Assembly (NCBI RefSeq): GCF_000003815.2
Contig: NC_049993.1
Coordinates: 11,849,598-11,913,597, forward strand
DNA: 64,000 nt
Source of the DNA: Branchiostoma floridae
Taxonomy: Eukaryota > Chordata > Leptocardii > Amphioxiformes > Branchiostomatidae
Reading direction: 5' to 3'
A model generated the notes under the pieces. It was not told the DNA's origin. It made no database searches and worked only from the letters and a program-made list of their open reading frames with translations. Position numbers and translations under genes: made by a program. The number at the start of each line of letters is the position of its first letter. Position 1 is the stretch's first letter. This document shows positions 33,996 to 47,100 of the stretch, in pieces.

Positions 33996-34474
33996 CCCAT
34001 ATAGAAATATGTTGACATCTGTTTGGACTGTAAGTTACTTTTACTGGTGAATGAATAGACCAGTGGATCACGAATTGTGGAAAGTTTTAAATTTGTACAG
34101 AAGAAAGCTACAATGTACATGTATTATCACACTAATTGTATTGTGATATTGAGATTATAGTATTTATATAGCCTACACAATTCAAAGCATTTTCAGACTT
34201 GAATATGTGTAATGCAAACAGTGTATACAGACTACAGCAGCAAGTAATAGTGGTATGTAAACTTGTTCCCACCTAAACATTGGCAGTAAGGCCTTGTTTT
34301 AGAGAAATTATAGGGGAAAAAATAGCAGTAGAATAGGTCGTTGATGGCCTCTACAGTATACTAGTACACTGTTGTGCTGTTGTTGCTGTCTAGATGTAGA
34401 AATCATTATGTTATTTCAGTGAAGATTTTAAAGTTAATAATAACATGCTGAGATGTGAAAGAAAGACAGCTGCT

Positions 34475-34480
34475 TTTATT
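34475..34480 (-). terminator. Candidate poly(A) signal for ERI3
   Basis: TTTATT on the plus strand is AATAAA on the minus strand, about 475 bp beyond the ERI3 stop. Confidence 0.4.
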
Positions 34481-34954
34481 GCAATGTGACATTATCTTGG
34501 ATACAAGCCAGTCTAAACTTTATAGGAAATATAGTAACAAAGTGACTGGAAGGTACATGTACATGTATATGCCATTGCCAACATTTAGTATCTTCTGTGT
34601 TCATTTCTATATTTAGATTGTTGCATATGTGTAACCATGGTTCTGGATTTTTGCTGGTACTAACGTGAGATCCTTGGAGAACAAATTGAAGAATCTTCAG
34701 ACTTGTAACAAAGACTTCAACGTTACTAGATGACATTGTATGATAATTTGCTTGTAACATTTAAAAAGATGCATGGCAAGAATGATCAATATAATGATAA
34801 GAAATACAAAGGCTGAACTTTTGCGTACATGTCAACTCTTAAAGTGATTAGAAGAATATACTTTCAATTCATTTATATGTATCTTGCTTTTACATGTTTA
34901 GTAGATTGTGAAAGTGCATGCACTTATTTAGAACTGTCGGCTTCTGCATCTTTT

Positions 34955-37900
34955 TTATCTCCAACTCGTAACTTGAAAATATGCTCCTCTTCTTGCCAGT
35001 TCTCCAAGTATTCTTGCAATATTCCTGCAGTCATCTGGAAATAAAACAGCATCATACTATTTATACCCAACTTTCTTCTAGACTTTTTAGTAAGTACATA
35101 TACATGTACATGTGTATCAGTAAATGTCAATATCAGATAAACATCTTGAAATTTATACTAAATATGCTGAGGTCATTCTGATTATTGTGCTTTAGAGTCC
35201 ATTCCAAGACACCATGCGGATGTTTGTTGCCATTCTTTAGAATTGATTTTAAAGTTTTGTAATTATATATCTAGGACATTTGATACTTCAGAAATATTTT
35301 TAACACAGTTTCAACTTTATAAATATTTCCTTGGTCCTGTAAAACTTTGGAAATATTCATGGTGTGAAATTGGATACTTCTAACGGTTTCTAAATAATGA
35401 TAACAGCATTCTACCATTATTTACCATTTTATACCATTTTTTGTAAATGGTTCAGTGGTCTGGTAAGATAGCAATTCACACATTCTTGCAAAGTATGGTT
35501 GGGTGCCATGCAACAATGGCCCACCACAAAGGATCCACCAGTGCCAGGCAGTGAAATCTAAAAATATACAGATGCAACAATAGGGCTTACTTTTATGGGG
35601 GCAATAAACCAATTTTACCATTTGGTTAAGTTTACAAATATTTGTAAATATTTCTAAATGTGAAATAATCGCACAGAGGTTTCATAATTATTCTAAACAA
35701 AGATATTTTTGTACAGTTACTTTCAAAATGTTTCTAAGATATTCAAAGGAATTCAAATAGATGAGTATTTTCTTAGTCAATTTTTTGAAAAGAATTTAAT
35801 TATTGTGGCTCAGATATTCTTTTATTGAAAATAATTCAGACTAATTATAAATATCGCCTAAAAATCCTCACGGTGTCTTGGAATGGACTCTAATGTTGCA
35901 CTCCCCTGTTATATAGGTATAATTTCTTACCTATGCCACTGTGGTGTCTGCCCTGATGTTCTAGCTTCAGATTTCTCAACATCATCATCATGCTTTTCCC
36001 CCAGTGACCTGTTACTTGACTGTAGGACTGGAAGAATCAAATCAAAAACAATTAGAATCCAAAAATCATACTGCAATTTCAGGCACTATTTATTTACAAA
36101 TGGAGATTTCTTTTAAAATTTTCATCACAAAATAGTTGGTGAGATTCAGTCAGTGGATTGATTTTATAATATATGATTACAACTTTCTGCAAGTGATGCA
36201 ACATTCTCACTCAAACATTGTATAAGTTCTGAATCACCTTTTTTATGTTGATCCATTGTTTGAAGTGGGAGGGAACAGGAATGTTGAGATAGCTGCACTG
36301 TGATGGAAGCCTGGGGCAGGAAAGAGAAAGTGCGGATATTTGTTTTAAACAAGAAACAGGTAAATGCAAAAGCACATCAAATACTGAACTAATGAAGACA
36401 CTTGAAGCCGAGCCGAACTAATAACAAGATCGTCCCATTTTGCAGAACTGACTTTCTGTACTTAGCTTAATGTGTAAACGGTCCTACAGCAACTTAATTT
36501 AGCGTTTTTAGGTCCCATGTATGCCTTCTTGAAAATATCTACTGCTAGAATTATCTACAAGGTTTTCATCAGTATAACCTACATTTTTCTGAGGTCCCAG
36601 TCACCACAAGTCACAAACACTGATGAGACTCCAGGTGTCAGCAGGCCCTGCTCAACCATCCAGGTGTCAAAATCCTGCAGGGGAGGGTTTAACAAACATT
36701 ACGACATGACAACAATAAAAAAACGTTTTCACATACATTTTGTACATCCACTCAACCCCAATCCTTTTCTGTAAGATAAGCCACTTCCATAATTCACATT
36801 GATTAAGCAAAATAGCCCTTCCTGAATTTAGCCTATTTAGGTCTCGACAGAGGGACTCTCAACCATGCAGAGACGGTAATACCACTAATAGCATGTTTCC
36901 AGAATGTTTACAACTGAGAGTGGATGCTACCGGAAACATCTAACCATTTCCAACTTTATTTCATTATCCTTAACTACCTGCATGTCTAACCTCCATGGAC
37001 ATTTAGGCCCCGTTCATGATGCAAAAATTCATGCGGATGCATCCGCATGTACTAACATCCTACAATGTTCCGAATGCCAACGGTTTTCATTTTGCTTCCA
37101 GGATGCCCACGTGCAATCCGTTTCAGATCCAGATGATTTTGCATTTCTCATTTAAAGGTCAGAGGTTGAGGTCAAGGAACAGTGCTTAAGATGGCGGGAA
37201 TTTCCCTTTCCCGCTCTTCTGGGTGTTTTTCGTCGAGAAAATAGTGTGTAACCGCGGAAGGGAACGCAATCGGCCATAACAAGATTTCACGATGACAGTA
37301 ACGGCTAAAACATTCCAATTCCCCGCGCTATGACCACGCGGTACCCGGATGTAATGCGGATTCACGCCGCATTTGCGTTCATGATGACAATTCGCAAATG
37401 CGGATTTCAAAAATCCGTTTCAAATCCACCTCCCGAGGTGGTCCCAAAATATCCGCATCAAATCCGTTTCGGAGCATTCATGATGAGAAATTTATCCGCA
37501 TCGGCCAAAAATGCGGATGCATCCGCATAAATTTTTGCATCATGAACGGGGCCTATTATATATATATATATTAAAGTTCTCTCTAAGCCTTGATAGAGGT
37601 ACAAATATTGCTGTAGACTTGCATAATACCAGTCACTTTCATGCAGGTCTGTCTCCAGGACCCATCAGTCTGTCCTGAGATGGAATTTTGCTTCTTTAGG
37701 ATGGAACAAAATTGACTTTCAATTGACATTTTAGGCTGGAGACTGCCCTGCTTTCATCCCAAATTATATACATGATCTTAATTTCCAAGCAGGCCTATCA
37801 GTACAGTATTCATAGGTCAAACCAGCCTGTTGGATACTGGTTGGGCCCTTTGGATACTGCCTTGCCATAGATAGATCTACATGGAGATTAATATGACCAG

Positions 37901-38614
37901 ACCTTAAGTGTCTGTGTGAGAGAAGGTTGTCCATCCACCATGTCCTGTATGATCCCTGTCAGCTCTGTACAGAAGGGAGTCAGCTGTGGGTGTACATCAG
38001 GTGTAACGTAGGTGTGAAATGTCGCTTCTGTTTCAAACGTCCTTCCAGAAACCTTCAGCACTGGGAACTCAATAATTTCCTGAAAAGCAAAACAAAAACA
38101 AAACCATTATTTCTTAAAGTGACAATGACTGATGATCTTAGTTTATCATCATTATGAAAATAAAAGGATTGTTAACTGTAAATGCCAATACAAAGAATAA
38201 TGGAATATACAGCAATTGTGTTAACAATGCAGTCAACTAACAAGTCTGTCAATAATCATAGGTAATAATCTTCTGTACTTCCTTTTTAAGAAAGAAGAAG
38301 AAGAACAGGGGTTTCCATACAGGTAAACTTTCAAGATGAAATTGTAAACTTTCTATTCATCAAATTTGCCAAAAGGCAATAGTTCCACTCACCTGGGGTC
38401 TGGGATCATTTTTGTTATCACATGTTGCTTCAAAATCTAATACCAGAAAGTAGTCAAATCCATGAGGTGGGTCCCCCACCCCTTTGCTCCCGTGGGTGGG
38501 GGTGTTTGCACTGGGTGCGTGTCTTTGAGCTTGAGCCATGTAGCGACAGAAAGACAGACGTCTCAACGTTGTGGTCAGGAGAAGTTTTGATACTGAACGG
38601 AAACACGTTTCCAT
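34955..38614 (-). CDS. ERI3: ERI1 exoribonuclease family member 3
   Basis: A DEDDh 3'-5' exoribonuclease of the ERI1/3'hExo group; the exact RNA substrate of ERI3 is not well settled. Exons in transcription order: 38614-38393, 38079-37903, 36674-36583, 36310-36238, 36027-35931, 35034-34955, in phase, 246 residues. The catalytic set is complete: Asp and Glu in FLVLDFEATCD, Asp in TCGDWDL, His and Asp in RHHSGIDDCRNIARI. Strong matches to human ERI3 include VHPQLTPFCTELTGIIQDMV, DGQPSL and HFKQWINIKK. The exon 5 segment (SMMMLRNLKLEHQGRHHSGI) is closer in spacing to ERI1. The start was taken at METCF, the first in-frame ATG; the protein is shorter than human ERI3 at the N-terminus, so an upstream exon is possible. 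The donor of exon 2 is GTCTGG. Confidence 0.92.
37004..37555. repeat. MITE with about 45-bp GC-rich terminal inverted repeats (ERI3 intron)
   Basis: The left end TAGGCCCCGTTCATGATGC, followed by AAAAATTCATGCGGATGC and ATCCGCAT, is repeated inverted at the right with one mismatch in about 45 bp. Internal satellite-like motifs (TGCGGAT, ATCCG, TTCATGATGA) recur many times in both orientations. The element is about 552 bp. No obvious target duplication could be agreed, so the superfamily is open. Confidence 0.88.
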
Positions 38615-39066
38615 GTGATGTCTTGTTGCGTAATGTTGACGCAATGATACGTGTAATACGTGTTCTTGAACAGATGACAGGTTAACTTGAAAGCCTGTCA
38701 CAGGACTTTAATATTGGAAGCAACCATTACATCATAGGGAACTGTACTAAATATTTTCCTATCGAAATAATTTGTTTTGAGAACAACTCGACATACTTTG
38801 TTCTACAGAATTCTAATAAACTTTTGATACTAAGGCATAAGTCTTTTTATGTAATTTCAAAAGAAATATAGAACGATTTAGGATGAAGAGATACAGTATT
38901 TTACCTGATTTGTAAATGAGCTAATTTGTCAGGTCAAAGGCCGCGGTGCCTGGTACATGTTACGCGCATGCTCCATTCAAATAAGGATAAAGATGGCGAC
39001 GACGATTTCCGAAGCTGACAGTTTCTTCCTGGTTTGACAAATTTGGCGACAAAAACAAGAAATCGG
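38615..39066. promoter_or_regulatory. Divergent promoter of ERI3 (-) and ZFYVE9/16-like (+), with candidate first exon
   Basis: AAGATGGCGAC at 38990-39000 matches the YY1-type initiator motif common at CpG promoters. A donor (AATCGG/GTAAGT) at 39067 could end a non-coding first exon of the FYVE gene, spliced to 41123 (acceptor TTATTTCCAG). If transcription starts at or above 38990 the exon carries a 14-codon upstream ORF (38993-39037). Confidence 0.5.
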
Positions 39067-41122
39067 GTAAGTTTCGCCACTTCTGAAAGTATTCTCAGAT
39101 GAAAAGGAACGTTTTGGATCAAATTCATGGTCAAAATTGTGGATATGAAGGATATAAACATTATCTATGAGCAAGGCAAAAAAGTTGAGCAGGTGGATAT
39201 GTTGGGTTCATGTTCACGACGTTTTTCCATTTGGATGATTCATGATGATTGAATGTTTATAAGATCCACAGTGTATCATTTCCTAACGGTGTTTTATGCC
39301 TGTAATTTTTATATCCAGTTTAAAAACGTGTAACTTATAAGGACTTCTCTGGGTGAATAATATTGTTAGTTACGTGGCTGGGTACGGTGTATGCAGGACC
39401 CAAAATTAGTTACAACGCAGGCAAGTGGATCTAAACAGTATACGTGAAAGTGAAATGCAGAAATCTGGGAACAAAAGAGTTCTGCACTTATCATCACGTA
39501 TTGGTCATAATTATTATAATCCACTGTGCTTCCTTTTAATAATCTGCAACATAAGAGTAGAGTAGAGTAGAGATCTTAGTCTGAACAAAATTGGAGGTCA
39601 GAATGCAATTTTATGTATTCAGTTGATAGCTATTTCATATATAGTATCAGTATGATATACTATTTTTAAGGAAAACTAGAAACAGATATGACTACTAGTA
39701 TATACTGATATGATAACTCAACGGAGAGCTAAAGAAATTTGCTCAAATTGATTTGATCACGAGTTTTTGTACCAGGTCAATAGGCCATGCTTGGTGGTAA
39801 ATAGGAGAGCAAACGTTACCACAAAATCAATATGGTGGCATTTCTATCATGTCTATGCATTATTATGGTAGGTAGTCAAAGTCTCCATTATTGAAGCAGA
39901 TGTAAGGTCTGGCGCAGTGTTTCACACATTTTTGTTGTGTTTTATGCGTCTTTCTATTGGTTCATGTTTTAAAATTCTATGCCAGAGCTAAAACCGATCA
40001 CTAAAAGTATGGTATTACTATTAGTAATACAAAGATGTGCCAAATCAAATATCACAAAAACATGTTCAAAAACACTGAACATTTGCTAAATTTTGCTTGG
40101 AGATCAACAGTCACCCAACTGGTCAAAGTAGGCTTTGGCCATCAACAGTTGTTTTTTAATTTCACATTTGTAGATTCCATCAGTGTGAAGGATTCCTTTG
40201 TATGCATCATTTGACAATTCTCATGGATTGTTCTGGTAAGCTTTGTTGTCATTGCATGCATTAGGTGGGAAAATCACAATTAGGGCACAAAATCTTCACT
40301 ATAGTACCAAGAGAATATGACATAGTGTGTTCCATATGACCCAAGGTACTGCATGTTGTATTCTTTATGTCATTCCCAATAAAAATATGCATATTTCAAT
40401 CAAAATGTGCTGGAAGTTGGGGAAATTTGGTGTCCTAAGATCAGAAATGGTTAAGAATATAGATTCCAACATAGGAATCTGGTATTCACATTTCTAGCAG
40501 TGGTGCACTTGGTACATGCGAATTGTGTTAAAATGATTGAGTTGTTGCCAACAAATTCATTTGATACTCAGGTAAGACTAAGAAGACTCCAACTGTAATT
40601 TTTGCAAATTCAGCTATTTTTACGTTTACGTAGTGTTTTAAGTTTACCTGTGAAACAAATCTGTAGTACAGTATGGAAACACATATTCATGACCTGTCAT
40701 GAAGTTGTGGTGGAGATGTGACCCCAAAAACTGCAAAGATGGAACCACCCCAAATATTTTAAGAGTTACAGTAGCTTGCGCTCATTGGAATATGTGAACC
40801 CTGGCAAATCAATCACCAGTATTGTAAGATCATGTTTTCTTCCTGCTGAGATAGTGGAGTCAATGACTGCTGAAACTTGGCAAGAGTTCTCGGCCACATC
40901 TTTATTCCTGTAATGTACAAATCTGGTACAAATGTGTATGATGCACACAAGTTGGGTATAAATGGTGTTACCAGCTGTTGTATTTTGTGTACACTGCATA
41001 TTTACCATGTAATTGTGTATTTGCTTTGGATAGTTCAGGCTCATTTACATGTTCCTCCAGATTTGTTCAGACTGGTTTTAATTTAGCCTTTTCATGAAAA
41101 CACTTGTGCTGATTATTTCCAG
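39067..41122 (+). other. Probable 5' UTR intron of the FYVE gene
   Basis: About 2 kb of AT-rich sequence between the candidate first exon and the coding exon. No coding frame or well-defined repeat was recognised, apart from a short AGAGT run near 39555. Confidence 0.4.
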
Positions 41123-41165
41123 ATTGCAGTCTTCAGCCAAGTGAGTGCAAGAGGAGCCCTGGAAA

Positions 41166-44100
41166 ATGGAACAGTCATTCTTTGCTGCAGCTAATGATTT
41201 GGACAATGTCCTTGATGAGTTTGAAAGAAATGAAGGTATGGGTGGTCAAGGAGGTTATTGGTGTTTCAGGGAATCAGAAGTTATTAATATGTTGTAATTT
41301 TAATTTGTTTGAACATAGAAGTACAGTAGAAGCCATTTAATCGCACACCCCATTTGCCAGCATATTCATGCATTTATATATATACCATCCAGGTGGTGCA
41401 ACATATGAAGTTATCCAGCTGGGCTGCACCGGTTTGGGATTCCGTGCAATGTACAGAAGTGTGCGGTAATCTGTTGTGCAATTAACTGGCTTCTACTGTT
41501 CCATATGTTACTGTTATGGTTCATATATACTATATTACTGTGGGTGTGCTGGTGCACCAAAATATTGGTGGTTGGGTTTTGCTCACACTTTATTTTATGT
41601 TGTGCACCCCAAATGTTTTCGGTGCATCAACATTTTTAGGTTAGGCGCACCAGTGTATCTATTGCCAAAAATGAATTTGTAGCTCTGCATTTAGTGATTA
41701 ATCATTCACCGCGAAGTCAATCAATTTACTATGTGGCAAAATGCCTGAAATTCTTTTGAATCATGTCATCAATTAGTTCATACTAAAAGAGTGCTGGCTC
41801 CCAGAGCTTATTTAATGTGACAGACTGTCCCCACCAACCTATATCTCTACAGATTTCCAGCTTGGGCAGAGTGTAGACTTTGCTACAGCCAAGCCAACTA
41901 CACCGGCTCAAACTCCACAAACCTCATCAGCACCCGGCCATCGGGGCCCCAACAGCAGCCTGGCAGGCTTCTACCCTGTCACAACAGGAGATGGGGCAAG
42001 GGCTAGTCCCCAGTACCACCCTGCTGCAATGCTACAGCATCCCACAGGGGGCGCTGTGTACAATGGTGGGAACTACAGTGGTGTGGACGGTGGGATGGCA
42101 AGCATTGGTGCTCAGAGCCAAGTGAAAGGATATCCGGGTCAGTCAAATTTGAATGGCCCAACAGGACAGCTTTTGGGGACATCCAGTAACTACCAAACAC
42201 AAGCAGGACTTGTGAACTATCAGGCAGGCACCTTCCATGGGTACCAAGGACAGCCAGTAATGAACACACATCAAGGTCAAGTAGCTGTGAATAATCTTCA
42301 GCAACAGCAAGCTTTGAGCAGCTACCAAACAGTGACAGGACAGAACAGCTATTCCGTACAGAGAGGGGTGACTAGCTTTCCAACACAGCCACCAATGGGC
42401 ACTTACCAACAACATGTCGCAAACAGCAGTTTCCAGTCCCAAGCAGGGTTGAACAGCTATCCAGCAGCTGTAGGTCTTGCCTCTCACCCTGTACCAGTTG
42501 TGTCACAACATCAGACAGTTGGACAACCAAACCTTCAGCTGCCTGGATCAATCCAAGACANNNNNNNNNNNNNNNNNNNNNNNNNNNNNNNNNNNNNNNN
42601 NNNNNNNNNNNNNNNNNNNNNNNNNNNNNNNNNNNNNNNNNNNNNNNNNNNNNNNNNNNNCGATCCTCATAAAATACCCAATCATCACAGCGCCCGGTCC
42701 ACTGATTTTTCCATCTAACTGCAACAGTTCTTTTTTGTGCCATATACAGATCATCAGACGATCATAAGACTTCAAAAAGGTTTGCTGTTTTTTTCTTATC
42801 ATGCTTTAATTTCTCCCTTCTACAGTTCTGCCGTCAGATATCGGCTGGGAGGCCCCCGTGTGGGTCCCCGACGAGGACGCCCCAAACTGCATGAAGTGCG
42901 AGTCCAAGTTCACGTTCACCAAGCGGCGACACCACTGCAGGGCGTGCGGGAAGGTGCTGTGTTCGGCCTGCTGTAGTCAGAAGGCACGGCTGGCGTACAT
43001 GGACAACAAGTCAGCCCGTGTCTGCTCAACTTGCTACAACATTCTACAGAGAGGTACCAAGATATACATTGGACATGCCATATAAACCATGAGCATTTAT
43101 ATTCATTGTCTACAGATGTTCATCAAATAATGATTTAGCCATTTTGTGTACACGTTTTTTTCCTATTCACCCATTAGACCACTTGTGGTCATTTGTGTAT
43201 TTAGCTTACTGGCATAAACATGTAATAAAAGATTATTATTATTATTGATTCCAGGCAAGTGCTGTTCAATACCTTTAAAGCATACAAAGACATTTTCCTG
43301 TTTGAGATCCTTAAAGAAATGAAAATATAATGCATTCTACATAATGCATTACATAGAAGTTCTTGTGCTCTCTCAACTGCTGTTTGCAACTCAGGAGGAT
43401 TTTTACATTTTGCATTATATATATCACATAATAGCATGTGCTGTTACCGGTATTGGAATATAAAAATTGTGATGTTCTTAAAATGCTTCATGTTATCCCC
43501 AGCCCAGGCCAGAGGTCAGATTGCAGGCATCAGCCAGGTCACCCCATCTTCAGGTCAGGCTTCCCCCAACCCTAACAACCCCATGGAGTACTGCTCCACT
43601 CTGCCACCTATGCAGCAGGCACAGGAAGCACTGCAGAGGCCACCCCCTAGTGTGCTGGTCCCTGTAGGTGGAAGGCCCCAAGGTGCTTTGGGTGTGTAGA
43701 AACTGCTGTAAATCTTGAAACTTCTGTGCTGATTTTCATGATAGGAACTCAATCACGAAGTTAAAGCACTCTTCGCTCGCTATCCGATGTATCGTCTGTT
43801 GTTCCCTGTCTTGTGAGCATGAGACATGCTTGCTTATAAATGCAAGCTTGATGGCAAACCTGTGGTCAACCACAAACAAGTCCTCTTCCTACAAAAATAA
43901 GTCCCAGCAAACTTAAAAGGATAGCTAATAATATTTCCTAAAATAGTATATGTATGACAAGTTTTATCCTCTCCATTTCTTTTAAAACAAGAACCCACTA
44001 ACCAGATGCATTCCCATGTGTACAAACGTGTGCCTTTTTCTTCTTTAATCTTTAATATTTTGCTTTGCTGTGAAATCCTCATACAGGTGTTGCCCAGAGA

Positions 44101-47100
44101 GAGGGACGGCACGTGAGATTTTCTGACGGAAGCATCCCCGGTGGGGATGGGACCTCCGACTCCTCTACCCCCTCCACCCCCTCCCACCCTATCACCACCC
44201 CCCAGGGGGCTGCAGCAGTGAGACCCAGGGCTGCACCAAACACATCTCCTCAACATAAGGGGTCCCCCAGTAAAACATCTGAGACCAGGGGTAGACTCAG
44301 TCCATCCAAGAACAGGGGGCAACACTCAGAGGTAAGAATTTTCAAACAGCTCACAACGATAGTCACATTTATGCCCTTTTTTTATATCCTCTTTCAAAGC
44401 TATTCCAAAATAGGGAAGGTTTGCTTTTATTGTCAGAAACGCTTCTGGGAGAAATCACTATAAATATCATGAAAGAAAATATCAACTGCATTTAGATGAA
44501 TTTTTTCTGCCTTTTCTTGCTTTGATTCTTAGGTGCAAAAGGAGATACTGTTTTATCTGTATTTGTAATGTGGTTTGACATCAAATTTAACCATACAGAG
44601 CTTTTCAGGCAAAAGGACCTTTTTAAGGTATCAGTTGTCTATTTTTACCTCTTCGTAAACTTAAGGTACAGCTGGATTTTGTTCTCACCGTTACTTTGAA
44701 TGTTTTCTACAGAGGCAATCGGGAAGTCCCCGCCAAGGAGGAAGTCCAAGGAAAACAGGGAGTCAAAGGTCACCGCCAAGGTCACGTCAGTCGTCAAGGA
44801 CAAAGAGTCTGATTCCTGAGGAGGAAGACAGGCTGCCTCCAGTCATTTTGTCCATAGGAGACAAAGGAGGTTAGTACTGCTACATCCCCTCTTGCCATGT
44901 ATTCGAAAAGTAGAAAAAATGCTTTGGTAGATTCATTTTATGTGTTTCATAATAAATTGTGTTTACATACTGTAGTGCATCAACAGAAAATGTTCTAATA
45001 TACATGACATTTTCAGGCATGTTTTTTTTTGTAAAATTTAGAATGCTACTAGAAAACGAATTTATAGTTAGATATACTGAGGTGGAAATTATTTGATTCA
45101 TTGCTGGGGTACTTTTTGCATTGTTTAACAATGCAAATCTAGATACTGTTTTCTTTTTCATAAGTCACATGTTATGCATTCTCTTGCTACTTTCAACAAA
45201 TTTTAAACAGTTATAGTCAGTTAAACAGTTACTAGATCTTTGGAAATACTTTGAAAATCTGCCTTGTTCTGCTCCAGACTACGAGGTTGACTCGGAGCCA
45301 GACCCAGACAGAACCCTGTCAGAGATAAAGAGGGAGGAGACGGACCCTGTCATGTTCCTGGCAAACCCCAACCTGGTGGTGCTGGTCAAGGTCATCAACT
45401 GTGAGTAAAGCACTTTTTCCCCAAGATCTATCCTTAGTAAAGCCTTTACCTTTATATGCCCAGGCCCAGACACCAAGTACAGTAATACAACAGAACTTGA
45501 CATGATTTGGATTTCTACCTAGATTTTGTGTGTTTGTCTGAGGCCTACTTTACTAGTACTACTATTAATATAAATGCCTCACCAAAAGAGGTATATGTAA
45601 CTCGACAAAGTATAATCAGCTCAACACAGTGAAAACTACCCAAGAAGATCACTCAGGAGACCAATGAATTCCAGGCTGTATGGACAGGTGGTCCACATTG
45701 GCCAGGTGGTCCTTATGTAGAGGTGGTCTTTTGTACATGCAGGTTTGTTAATATCTGCCAGAAAATCAAAAACAGAATAGATACATAGTAAATAGATTTT
45801 CATAACGCTTGTGATCCTTTTTCATGTGTCCTTTACATATTGTTTCCCCAGTGTCATGCTGTGTGAACAGGCTGTGCTGGTGTTTCTCCACACGAGGGAT
45901 GCACACGGTCAGCCAGGATGAGGTGGTCATCCTGCTGGAGGCCATGCCTGACGATGATGTCATCCCCAGGGACATCTTTGCCCACCTGCAAATGGTGTAT
46001 GAGGAGGCAGGCAAAGGTGGGATTGGAGAAGATCATTCAGAGGCAAACATCTGGGTTCTACCCAGCAATCGTTTGGAAAACCCATTCTTATGCAGCCTGA
46101 CGTAATTTCAGTTTTTCTCACTGTCGAAATGGTCATTATCTTTGTATGTCATTGGCAACAGGATTCCAAGAGATGACGGAATGATGGATCCTGGACAAAA
46201 CCTTGTAAACATCTCTTAAGCAATAAGAAAAAAAATTATATTTAAGAGATGTAGAACATGAGAGCATTCTAGGATTATTCTGTGTACTTACTTTCTTGCA
46301 TACATCAAATTCACAGATATATTCCTGTGCATTGTATGTTTAAAAGTTGTTAAAGTTTCATCATTTTCTTGGAAAGTCCTGCAGTTTCCTTTAGTTTGTG
46401 TCTTCGGATAAAAGTGAATTTCCTGTAACTGAGGTATATTCCTCCTATGTCTACAGGTAACACAGTGGGAGACCTTGGTCATACCATCTTCAACCAGCCG
46501 TTCTTGGGCAGCCGTGAGCATGGAGGTTTCCTGTACATCCAGCCCACCTTCCAGTGCACCCAGCGCCTCATCCTGCCCGACCCCCCCTACGTGGTGGGGG
46601 TACTGCTGCAGAAGTGGGAGACACCCTGGGCAAAGGTCTTCCCCATACGCCTCATGCTTAGGCTGGGGGCTGAGTTCAGATGTGAGTTAGAGGCCCTTTG
46701 TATTATGTTTGTAAAGTTGTGTTAGTTCAGAAAACATCCCTGGCCAGGATAGTATAACCTGGCAAGGGATTTATCATAGTCTGCTTCACCTGTAGCTCTG
46801 TATAAACTTTGTATAACTTCCAACACAAAAATTGGACTTACCCAAATTTTCGACTGTTGAACTCCAGTCTTTGTTAATGAAAAGGGAGATGACTACACCT
46901 GGTGGTGGGAATGAAATAGCATCCAAAATTATGTAAAAAGATCATTTTGCAGAAATAGGATTTACCTATGCAAAGACACAGAAAGATTCATTGATTTCTT
47001 TGTCCAAGTTTGTCTAATGCAAATGTTTCTTTTCTGCCCACAGACTACCCCTGTCCACTGTTCAGCGTGCGGTTTCGCAAGCCGGTGTACTGTGAGATAG

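Larger units (their letters stand above)
33410..34954. other. Convergent 3' region of CNPY3/4 and ERI3
   Basis: AT-rich, no convincing coding frame. A minus-strand AATAAA (34475-34480) suits ERI3. The first plus-strand AATAAA seen after the canopy stop is at 35040-35045, inside the ERI3 gene, so the two 3' UTRs may overlap antisense. A dispersed-repeat fragment lies at 33926-33995. Confidence 0.45.

Noticed and set aside
41476..41682. Cys/Tyr-rich open frame in the first coding intron of the FYVE gene
   Set aside because: Shadow frame in AT-rich intron without splice signals or conservation; the true junction 41235/41853 is in phase.
42661..42718. Open frame continuing after the N gap ([15 protein letters not shown])
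   Set aside because: Frame across 100 N is arbitrary and the peptide does not resemble SARA. Treated as intron.
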